From positions 1 through 36,457 of the forward strand of contig CAJUDL010000037.1 of the NCBI GenBank assembly GCA_910585285.1: a stretch of 36,457 nt of DNA, given 5' to 3'. Of the stretch, positions 25,952 through 32,756 are shown in pieces; position 1 is the stretch's first letter; each line of letters begins with the position of its first letter. The DNA is from an uncultured Muribaculaceae bacterium. Its GTDB lineage: Bacteria; Bacteroidota; Bacteroidia; Bacteroidales; Muribaculaceae. The notes under the pieces were generated by a model that was not told where the DNA came from, searched no databases, and saw nothing but the letters and a program-made list of their open reading frames with translations. A program made the position numbers and the translations under genes.

Positions 25952-26403
25952 TGAAAGCAGATCAGGTAAATATTAAGAATAAACGCGCGAGATTTGATTA
26001 TGAGATCTCGGATACATATATTGCCGGTATAGTATTGACCGGTACTGAGATTAAGTCAATTCGCGATGGCAAAGCATCACTCACGGATACCTATTGTATT
26101 GTGGAGAATGGAGAGGTGTGGGTTAAAGGGATGAATATCTCTGAATATTTCTATGGCTCATACAATAATCACGTCGCAAGAAGAGACCGAAAACTCCTTC
26201 TGAACAGAAAAGAGATTGCAAAGATTGCAAAATCTGCGGAAGATGTAGGTTTTACGATTGTGCCTATGCGTGTGTTTATTAATGATCGCGGTCTGGCAAA
26301 GATGCAGATCGGAATCGGACGTGGTAAAAAGCAATACGATAAACGCCAATCCATCCGGGAGCGTGAAGATAAACGCAATATTGACAGAATGTTTAAGAAG
26401 TAG
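25951..26403 (+). CDS. smpB: SsrA-binding protein SmpB
   Basis: A 150-residue tmRNA-binding protein for trans-translation, the rescue of stalled ribosomes. The beta-barrel segments YIAGIVLTGTEIKSIRDGKASL and the C-terminal basic tail (DKRQSIREREDKRNIDR) that follows the mRNA channel in the ribosome are clear. Length is normal. It overlaps the Yip1-like gene by one base and is followed by an R2 repeat. The ssrA gene itself is not in the window. Confidence 0.97.
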   Translation: MKADQVNIKNKRARFDYEISDTYIAGIVLTGTEIKSIRDGKASLTDTYCIVENGEVWVKGMNISEYFYGSYNNHVARRDRKLLLNRKEIAKIAKSAEDVGFTIVPMRVFINDRGLAKMQIGIGRGKKQYDKRQSIREREDKRNIDRMFKK

Positions 26404-26475
26404 GTTAAAGGGGAAAGGGTACAGGTAATAGGTTAAAGGTTAAAGGTAGTAGGTAATAGGTAATAGGTGAGAGGT
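26404..26475 (+). repeat. R2 repeat: degenerate GGTTAAAGG/GGTAATAGG units
   Basis: The whole smpB-to-U32 spacer is made of about ten degenerate 6-8 base units such as GGTTAAAGG, GGTAATAGG and GGTGAGAGG. The same kind of sequence is present inverted at 41-72 and in direct form at 31482-31515. The units are too short and unequal for a CRISPR array. Confidence 0.75.
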
Positions 26476-28254
26476 ATGAGGGCGCTTGAATTGTTGGCAC
26501 CGGCTGCTGATAAGTCTATAGCAATGGAGGCTATTCTTCATGGAGCAGATGCTGTGTATATGGGTGCTTCAAGTCATGGGGCGCGCAAGAGCGCGGCAAA
26601 TTCTGTTGATGACATTGCAGAGGTTGTGAAATTTGCACATCGTTTCAGGGCAAGAGTGTATGTTACTGTCAATACGCTCGTTTATGAAAAGGAAATCAGA
26701 AAAGTAGAGGAACTTATCACTGCTCTTTACAATGTCGGAGTTGACGCTATCATTGTGCAGGATATGGGTATCCTGAGAATGAACCTACCTCCCATTGAGC
26801 TTCATGCCAGCACACAGTGTGACACACGTACAGTAGAGAAAGCCCGTTTCCTTGAGAAGGCAGGTTTTTCTCAGATAGTTCTTGCCAGAGAGTTGTCGAT
26901 AGATGAGATTAGAAAGGTCTGCAATAATGTCTCCGTTCCTGTGGAATGTTTCATCCACGGCGCGTTATGCGTGAGTTATTCAGGCAGATGTCGTGCAAGT
27001 CAGGTACAGACGGGGAGGAGTGCCAACAGAGGGGAATGTTCACAGATGTGCCGCCTGCCGTATGATCTTGTCGATGCTGAGGGTAACAAGATATTAAGAA
27101 ACAAATATCTTTTGTCGTTGCGGGATTTCAATGCCACCGACAAACTTGCGGAGTTGATAGATGCCGGAGTGTCCTCATTCAAGATAGAAGGACGACTCAA
27201 GGATGTGACTTATGTAAAAAATATCACTGCATATTACCGACGTCTTATTGATGGCATAATATCTGCAAATCCTGAAAAGTATTGTCGTTCATCCTATGGC
27301 GAAAGTGAAATTTCTTTCTCTCCTGATCCGGAGAAGAGTTTCAACAGAGGATTCACAAGCTATTTTCTGGAAGGTCGTAGGCAAAAGCAGATGGCTTCAT
27401 TGCAAACTCCGAAATCGATGGGTGAGAGGATTGATGCGATCAGCGAACTAAACAACGGAGATGGAATCAGCTTCGTCAACGATAGAGGGGAATATGAGGG
27501 TGTAAGGGTTAATAAAATCGAAAACGGGAGAATTATAGGGGCGAAGCCTTTTTATCTACCTAAAGGTTGCGAGATAAGACGCACTTTCAATAGAGAATGG
27601 CAGACAACCCTTGAACGAGCAAGTGCTAAAAGGTTTATCAGTCTCGATCTTGAAATCGATGAGACCGGAATATCAGCATCTGATGAAAGGGGAGTGAAAG
27701 TTCGCATTGGGTTGAATGCAGATAAATTCAAAGCCGAAAAAAGAATGGATCCGGAGAAGGTGTTTTCCAAATTGGGTAATACCATCTACAAATTAAGAAA
27801 TTTTACCAATAATCTTGATTCGGAGACATTCATACCTGCATCCCAACTCACGGCATTAAAAAGGGAGATATTGGAGTCACTTGATATGGCTGCTGAAACG
27901 ACATATCCTTATACATATAGAAGAACAGAAGAAACAACCGTTCCTTATGTTTGTGATAAACTTACGGCAGAAGAAAACGTTGCCAACACATTGGCGGAGC
28001 AGTTTTATAATGATCACAACGCCAAAGTGATTGATAAAGCTATAGAGGTTACACCGAATCCTGTTAGTGACCTTGTTGTGATGAATACACGTTATTGTCT
28101 GCGTAGGGAATTGGGAATATGCAAGAAAGAAAAGAACGGCTCGCTTCCTTTGGCGAAGGCGCGCGAACCGTTTTATATAGAATCGGGTAAAAACCGCTTT
28201 AGATTAGCATTCGATTGCTCAAACTGCGAGATGAAAGTGATTAAGGAGCAGTGA
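26476..28254 (+). CDS. U32-family protein (RlhA/TrhP-like RNA hydroxylation factor)
   Basis: A 592-residue protein with an N-terminal TIM-barrel-like U32 domain beginning ELLAPAADKSIAMEAILHGADAVYMG and carrying the U32 signature around residues 156-195: ECFIHGALCVSYSGRC, then GECSQMCRLPY. Its C-terminal extension ends in a further cysteine set (RYCLRRELGIC, FDCSNCEMKV). The family, formerly called peptidases or collagenases, includes E. coli TrhP and RlhA, which hydroxylate tRNA or 23S rRNA; the long form with the C-terminal cysteines is closer to RlhA, but I cannot fix the substrate. A GTG three codons upstream lies inside the R2 repeat; the ATG at 26476 is preferred. Its 3' end overlaps the convergent lipoprotein gene by 14 bases. 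Confidence 0.87.
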   Translation: MRALELLAPAADKSIAMEAILHGADAVYMGASSHGARKSAANSVDDIAEVVKFAHRFRARVYVTVNTLVYEKEIRKVEELITALYNVGVDAIIVQDMGILRMNLPPIELHASTQCDTRTVEKARFLEKAGFSQIVLARELSIDEIRKVCNNVSVPVECFIHGALCVSYSGRCRASQVQTGRSANRGECSQMCRLPYDLVDAEGNKILRNKYLLSLRDFNATDKLAELIDAGVSSFKIEGRLKDVTYVKNITAYYRRLIDGIISANPEKYCRSSYGESEISFSPDPEKSFNRGFTSYFLEGRRQKQMASLQTPKSMGERIDAISELNNGDGISFVNDRGEYEGVRVNKIENGRIIGAKPFYLPKGCEIRRTFNREWQTTLERASAKRFISLDLEIDETGISASDERGVKVRIGLNADKFKAEKRMDPEKVFSKLGNTIYKLRNFTNNLDSETFIPASQLTALKREILESLDMAAETTYPYTYRRTEETTVPYVCDKLTAEENVANTLAEQFYNDHNAKVIDKAIEVTPNPVSDLVVMNTRYCLRRELGICKKEKNGSLPLAKAREPFYIESGKNRFRLAFDCSNCEMKVIKEQ

Positions 28255-28630
28255 TGGAATCTGTGGAAAGAGAATCAGGTTTGATTGAATTGTGTGCATA
28301 ACTGTATAATAGCGAGTCACGAAGGGCAACAAACCTGTCATTCAGATTTGTAAGAGTGTCGTTCTCTCCTTCGGAAATCTCATAATCAGCTCCGGCTTTG
28401 TGCTCATAGTTCAGACGGGTAATCGCTTCATCATATCTTTCACAGAGACCAAGGAGTGTTGTGCTGTCTTTTGCCTTCTCCATACTGTCAAGGTAGAGAT
28501 TGGTGATTCGTTGGCTTTCAATATATAATTCTCGCGCCTCTCCGCGTAAGATATTCTCTTTTTTCTTTGCGCAAGAAAAGCTGCCAGCCAAAACACAACA
28601 AAAGACTATAACGTAAAACAAATTTCTCAT
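28241..28630 (-). CDS. Small hypothetical lipoprotein
   Basis: A 129-residue protein with a lipoprotein signal ending GSFSC (Cys20), then a charged, mostly helical-looking body without a recognised domain and a Ser/Asp/Pro-rich tail. I do not recognise the family. Its ATG overlaps the uvrA stop by 4 bases (ATGA), so it is translated from the uvrA message, and its 3' end overlaps the U32 gene by 14 bases on the opposite strand. Placement is consistent with an envelope protein carried along with uvrA; no link to DNA repair can be claimed. Confidence 0.8.
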   Translation of the reverse strand: MRNLFYVIVFCCVLAGSFSCAKKKENILRGEARELYIESQRITNLYLDSMEKAKDSTTLLGLCERYDEAITRLNYEHKAGADYEISEGENDTLTNLNDRFVALRDSLLYSYAHNSIKPDSLSTDSITAP

Positions 28631-31425
28631 TTTCCAAGCTTTTCTTTTAGGAATTGTCCTGTGTATGATTCCTTTATTTCTGCAACCTGTTCTGGTGTGC
28701 CTTGCGCTACAACGCTGCCACCGGCATCTCCTCCTTCGGGACCAATATCAATGAGCCAGTCAGCAGATTTTATCATGTCCATGTTGTGCTCAATGATAAT
28801 TACAGTATTTCCTTTTTCCACAAGTCTGTTCAAGGATTTAAGGAGAGTGGAGATATCATGAAAGTGTAGACCAGTTGTGGGTTCATCGAAGATAAACATC
28901 GTGTGTTCCTGCTTATCCATAGAAATGTAATATGCAAGTTTCACACGCTGGTTTTCACCGCCTGAAAGTGTGGAGGAGGATTGACCAAGTTTTATATATC
29001 CGAGTCCTACATCCTGCAATGGTTGCAACTTCTTGATTATTTTTTTCTCTTGCGAACCACTCGTTTCTGATAAAAACTCGATTGCCTGGTTCACAGTCAT
29101 TTCAAGGAAATCATAGATGTTCTTTCCGCGATATTCAACATCAAGAACCTCCTGTTTGAATCTCTTTCCATGACATACATCGCAAGGAACCTCTATATCA
29201 GCCATAAACTGCATGGGGATGGTTATTGTGCCTTCACCTTTGCATTCCTCGCATCTTCCCCCCTCTGTATTGAACGAGAAATATGCCGGTGTGAAGCCCA
29301 TCTGCTTTGAAAGCTGTTGATCGGAAAAGAGTTTACGTATCTCATCATAAGCTTTGAGATAAGTAGCCGGATTACTCCGGGATGATGTGCCGATCGGATT
29401 CTGATCAACAAACTCTATGGCTTTGATACTGCTGACGTCACCACCTAAAGACCGGTGTGTGCCGGGAATTTCTCCGGGTTCACCGAGCGCCCTTACAATA
29501 GCTTTATAAAGGATTTCCCTTACGAGTGTTGATTTTCCGCTGCCGCTCACTCCCGACACAACTGTCATGACACCAAGAGGGAACTTGACATCAATATTCT
29601 TAAGGTTGTTTTCTGCCGCGCCTATAACTTCCACATATTGTTTCCACGGACGTCTCAGTTTCGGAACAGGAATAGTTCTCTCTCTCCTCAGGTAATCTAC
29701 GGTGTATGAGCCATTGGCATCTCCGCCTTTAAGGATTTCCTTTAAATTTCCTTTAAAAACTATCTCTCCACCAAGACGCCCTGCATCTGGACCTATGTCA
29801 ACAATCTCGTCAGCGGCGAGCATGATGTCTTCATCATGTTCAACAACTACGACAGTGTTGCCAATCTTCTGAAGATTACGAAGCACGCGGATAAGTTTTT
29901 CGGTGTCGCGTGAATGTAACCCGATACTTGGTTCATCAAGTATATAAAGCGATCCTACTAATGAACTGCCCAGAGATGTGGCGAGATTGATTCGTTGGCT
30001 TTCACCTCCGGAAAGGGTGGATGACAGACGGCCGAGCGTCAGATATCCAAGTCCCACCTCATTGAGGAATCCTAACCGTTGGTTTATTTCCATCAGAAGT
30101 CGTGCTGCAATCTTTTCATCGGTCTCATTGAGCTTGATATTTTTGAAAAATTCAGCTATTTCCGAAACAGGCATCTTCACTAATTCGGTGATGGTTTTCC
30201 CCGCAACTTTTACATATTCCACATCTTTACGCAGACGAGAGCCGTGACATTCGGGACATGTGCTTTTGCCGCGATATCGAGCTTTCATCACGCGATACTG
30301 AATCTTATCCTGTCGGGAGTCTATCCATTTGAAGAAACCATCGATACCTTCCCAATGGCTGTTGCCGTGCCAAAGAAAATCTTTCTGGGCATCAGTGAGA
30401 TCCATGTAGGGTGTGTGGATAGGGAAGTTGAAATGAGGTGCGATATGAATTAGATGGTTTTTCCATTCATTCATCTTGTCGCCGTTCCAGCATTTCACTG
30501 CATTCTGATATATCGACAATGTTTTATTTGGGACAACCAAATCCTCGCTGATGCCGAGCACTTTTCCGAATCCTTCGCACACGGGACATGCACCATAGGG
30601 ATTATTAAAATTGAACATCAGGTCATTGGGTTCACGGAATTCGATGCCATCGGCGACAAACCGTTTGGAGAACTGATGTTCATGTGCGCCATCCTTGCCC
30701 CATATTTTTATGATGCATTCATCATGTCCTTCATAATATGCTGTTTCTACAGAATCGGTAAGACGTGAGATTTCATCCTTGTCATCGGAAACGGAAAGGC
30801 GGTCGATAAGAAGCCGGTAACCGAGTGAAGATTCCGGTGTGCCTTTCTCACGGAGATCACTTATGGCAATAAACTCACCATCTTTTTCAAGACGAGAGTA
30901 TCCCTCTTTCAGATATATTTCCAATTGCTGGTCAAAGGTTCTGCTTTCCGGCACGCGAATATCTATAAGCACCGCCATGCGTGTGCCCTGGGGATACGAC
31001 AAGGCAGTCTTGACCATGTCCTCAATACCATGTTTTTTAACTTCAAGACCGCTGACTGGGGAATATGTGTGCCCCACGCGGGCAAATAGCATGCGGAGAT
31101 AGTCATAGATCTCAGTGGCGGTACCGACAGTGCTTCGCGGATTGCGGGTGTTGACCTTTTGCTCGATAGCTATTGCCGGGGGGAGACCTTTGATGTAATC
31201 GCATTCAGGTTTTGCCATACGTCCGAGAAACTGTCGGGCATAAGCTGAAAGGCTTTCGACGTAACGTCGTTGACCTTCCGCATATAGCGTGTCGAATGCC
31301 AGGGAAGACTTACCGCTCCCGCTGACACCTGTTACAACAATAAACTTATTGAGGGGCAAAGAAATATCTATATTTTTAAGATTATTTACTCTTGCTCCCT
31401 TTATGATGATGTTCTTCTCTTCCAT
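28627..31425 (-). CDS. uvrA: Excinuclease ABC subunit UvrA
   Basis: A 932-residue damage-sensing ATPase of nucleotide excision repair. It has two ABC modules: Walker A GVSGSGKSS near residue 33 with Lys39, and a second GVSGSGKST about residue 645; two LSGGE signature segments; and zinc-finger cysteine pairs CPVCEGFG and CPECHGSR in the first half, and CEECKGEG with CDVCHGKR in the second. Length is close to the 940-residue norm. The DNA-binding segment just before the first cysteine pair reads TYSPVSGLEV in place of a CxDH motif. It partners UvrB in the same window. A small lipoprotein overlaps its stop codon. Confidence 0.98.
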   Translation of the reverse strand: MEEKNIIIKGARVNNLKNIDISLPLNKFIVVTGVSGSGKSSLAFDTLYAEGQRRYVESLSAYARQFLGRMAKPECDYIKGLPPAIAIEQKVNTRNPRSTVGTATEIYDYLRMLFARVGHTYSPVSGLEVKKHGIEDMVKTALSYPQGTRMAVLIDIRVPESRTFDQQLEIYLKEGYSRLEKDGEFIAISDLREKGTPESSLGYRLLIDRLSVSDDKDEISRLTDSVETAYYEGHDECIIKIWGKDGAHEHQFSKRFVADGIEFREPNDLMFNFNNPYGACPVCEGFGKVLGISEDLVVPNKTLSIYQNAVKCWNGDKMNEWKNHLIHIAPHFNFPIHTPYMDLTDAQKDFLWHGNSHWEGIDGFFKWIDSRQDKIQYRVMKARYRGKSTCPECHGSRLRKDVEYVKVAGKTITELVKMPVSEIAEFFKNIKLNETDEKIAARLLMEINQRLGFLNEVGLGYLTLGRLSSTLSGGESQRINLATSLGSSLVGSLYILDEPSIGLHSRDTEKLIRVLRNLQKIGNTVVVVEHDEDIMLAADEIVDIGPDAGRLGGEIVFKGNLKEILKGGDANGSYTVDYLRRERTIPVPKLRRPWKQYVEVIGAAENNLKNIDVKFPLGVMTVVSGVSGSGKSTLVREILYKAIVRALGEPGEIPGTHRSLGGDVSSIKAIEFVDQNPIGTSSRSNPATYLKAYDEIRKLFSDQQLSKQMGFTPAYFSFNTEGGRCEECKGEGTITIPMQFMADIEVPCDVCHGKRFKQEVLDVEYRGKNIYDFLEMTVNQAIEFLSETSGSQEKKIIKKLQPLQDVGLGYIKLGQSSSTLSGGENQRVKLAYYISMDKQEHTMFIFDEPTTGLHFHDISTLLKSLNRLVEKGNTVIIIEHNMDMIKSADWLIDIGPEGGDAGGSVVAQGTPEQVAEIKESYTGQFLKEKLGK

Positions 31426-31481
31426 TGTAATCTAATATCCATTTATAACTAACAAATACCGCGCCAAATTGTGTTATCGAG

Positions 31482-31515
31482 AAGGTTAAAGGTTATAAGT
31501 AACAAGTAAAAGATA
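31482..31515 (+). repeat. R2-type repeat in the uvrA-sigma spacer
   Basis: Contains GGTTAAAGGTTATAAGT followed by AACAAGTAAAAGATAGG, the same degenerate unit type as at 26404-26475 and, inverted, at 41-72. Confidence 0.55.
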
Positions 31516-31565
31516 GGAATTGGCAAGCCTGAACAATCATATTAAGGATTTACCTTGTCGAACCT

Positions 31566-31584
31566 AATCGAACCCTGTTCGATT
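31566..31584. promoter_or_regulatory. Palindrome AATCGAAC-N3-GTTCGATT next to the sigma promoter
   Basis: Perfect 8-base arms with a 3-base spacer (CCT), ending two bases before the TTTG -33 element of the sigma promoter. A further GTCGAAC half-site lies just upstream at about 31557. A related palindrome with the core CGAAC-N3-GTTCG lies at 76-90 upstream of clpC. Operator function is inferred from position. Confidence 0.5.
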
Positions 31585-31586
31585 CA

Positions 31587-31618
31587 TTTGGCGGTGTGAG
31601 GGGAAATAGCTAACTTTG
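31587..31618 (+). promoter_or_regulatory. Promoter of the sigma-factor operon (TTTG-N20-TAACTTTG)
   Basis: TTTG at 31587-31590 and TAACTTTG at 31611-31618 are 20 bases apart, a full match to the Bacteroidetes housekeeping promoter. The ATG of the sigma factor is 27 bases after the -7 box. This argues that the sigma gene is read by the main sigma factor, at least in part, and need not depend on itself. Confidence 0.8.
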
Positions 31619-31645
31619 TTTTGTAATATAAGATCTGTTTGGCGC

Positions 31646-32173
31646 ATGGATGCAAAAGAGTTTGAGGAGGAATATCAGCGGCTATTGCTGCCGCTTGGAA
31701 TGTACGCTCTGAGAATCATCGAAAATGTTGATGATTCGGAAGATGTTGTTCAGTCGGTTTTCCTTAACACATGGAATCGTTTGCAGGAGGGATTGGAAAC
31801 TGACAACCTTAAATCTTACCTTTACCGTGCTGTCAGAAATGCTTCACTCAGATTTGTGGCAAGTAAGAATAATACCCCTGCAGAAGATCTTGAATCTATC
31901 GAGGAGGTAACGGATGATGTTATCGACACTTCAGAACGGGATGCAAGATTGTGGAAAGCAATTGAATCGCTTCCGGAGAAGTGTCGTGAGGTGTTTCTTT
32001 TGTGCAAACGTGACAATCTGTCGTATAAAGAAGTATCTGAAGAACTTTCAATCTCTGAGAAGACCGTGGAAAACCATATGACAAAGGCTATGAAGGCTTT
32101 GCGCAAGGCTTATGGCATCACTGACAAACCCAGCAATGTGCAGATCAATATATTTTTCTTGCCTTTTTTGTAA
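31646..32173 (+). CDS. ECF-type RNA polymerase sigma factor
   Basis: A 175-residue sigma-70 family protein of the extracytoplasmic-function class. Sigma region 2 spans about residues 10-72 (DDSEDVVQSVFLNTW) and region 4 about 105-158 with a helix-turn-helix (LSYKEVSEELSISEKTVENH). The TTG ten codons upstream overlaps the -7 box and is rejected; the ATG at 31646 gives a normal start. The downstream genes (miniature FecR-like protein, STN TonB receptor, DUF4249 lipoprotein) make it the regulator of a cell-surface signalling and uptake locus of the FecI type. Target promoters are unknown. Confidence 0.9.
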   Translation: MDAKEFEEEYQRLLLPLGMYALRIIENVDDSEDVVQSVFLNTWNRLQEGLETDNLKSYLYRAVRNASLRFVASKNNTPAEDLESIEEVTDDVIDTSERDARLWKAIESLPEKCREVFLLCKRDNLSYKEVSEELSISEKTVENHMTKAMKALRKAYGITDKPSNVQINIFFLPFL

Positions 32174-32231
32174 AATTTTTAGTTTTAGAGTAGGGGGATT
32201 TATGATAGGTTGTGTCATAGGTATGTAAACA

Positions 32232-32280
32232 CTTCAACTTTTAAACTTATAAACTTTAAGTTGAAGCTTGCGAAACTTAA
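32232..32280 (+). repeat. Partial R1 repeat between sigma and FecR-like genes
   Basis: A 49-base R1 remnant: CTTCAACTTTTAAACTTATA at the left and GCTTGCGAAACTTAA at the right, with the middle of the long copies missing. The two arms around the TTTAAAC/TTATAAAC centre are partly inverted, so a hairpin is possible. It ends 11 bases before the ATG of the FecR-like gene. Confidence 0.75.
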
Positions 32281-32291
32281 ATAAAGAACTT

Positions 32292-32756
32292 ATGACTGAT
32301 CTGGAAAATTTTAATAAGGAAACGCGGTTCGTAGCCAAGCATTTTAAGCCTGATTCATTCAAGCCGCTATATTCTTTTGGCATTGTAGATGCTTTTAAGA
32401 ACAAGAGAAGAAGGGTTGCCAAATGGGTTGCAGCCTCTGTTGTTTGCGTTGCCCTTTCCGCAGCTGCAATAGTGATAACCTATCAGGTAAGAAATGCAGA
32501 AAAGCAGTCTGAGCCTGCGGCAATCACAACACAATCGATTGAACACGTTGATCGTTCAGAAGAAGTAATTCGTCTTGAATTTACTGATGCCCCCTTGGCG
32601 GAAGTTGTGAAAGGTGTGGAAGAGGCATACGGAGTCACTTTGACGAATGTGCCGGAAGAAGATCTGCATCTGACGCTCAGTTATGAGGGCAATGCCCGTG
32701 ATTTTATTGATACTGTCAACGAACTTTTAGGAACCGATATCAGGATAGAGAAATGA
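32292..32756 (+). CDS. Miniature FecR-like membrane protein with DUF4974-like domain
   Basis: A 154-residue protein. Residues 1-42 are cytosolic and end in a basic KNKRRR cluster, 43-65 form a single transmembrane helix, 66-88 a short linker, and 89-154 match the DUF4974-type domain found at the C terminus of Bacteroidetes FecR anti-sigma factors (LEFTDAPLAEVVKGVEEAYG, then ELLGTDIRIEK). The central FecR domain is absent; a typical FecR is about 300-380 residues. It is probably an anti-sigma or signal-relay protein for the sigma factor 118 bases upstream. The in-frame TTG eight codons earlier lies in the R1 repeat and is rejected. The TonB receptor overlaps its stop by 4 bases. Confidence 0.75.
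   Translation: MTDLENFNKETRFVAKHFKPDSFKPLYSFGIVDAFKNKRRRVAKWVAASVVCVALSAAAIVITYQVRNAEKQSEPAAITTQSIEHVDRSEEVIRLEFTDAPLAEVVKGVEEAYGVTLTNVPEEDLHLTLSYEGNARDFIDTVNELLGTDIRIEK

Larger units (their letters stand above)
31426..31645. other. Divergent uvrA / sigma-factor intergenic region
   Basis: 220 bases without a gene. It holds an R2-type repeat at 31482-31515, a palindrome at 31566-31584, the sigma-gene promoter (31587-31618) and a 27-base leader. On the uvrA side no TAnnTTTG box was found in the 80 bases before its ATG, so the uvrA promoter is not identified. Confidence 0.65.

Noticed and set aside
26404..26475. Possible CRISPR-like array in the smpB-U32 spacer
   Set aside because: Units are 6-8 bases, unequal and without spacers; there are no cas genes.
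31616..31645. TTG start adding ten residues to the sigma factor
   Set aside because: The TTG lies within the TAACTTTG box, so it cannot be in the message; the ATG at 31646 gives a normal N terminus.
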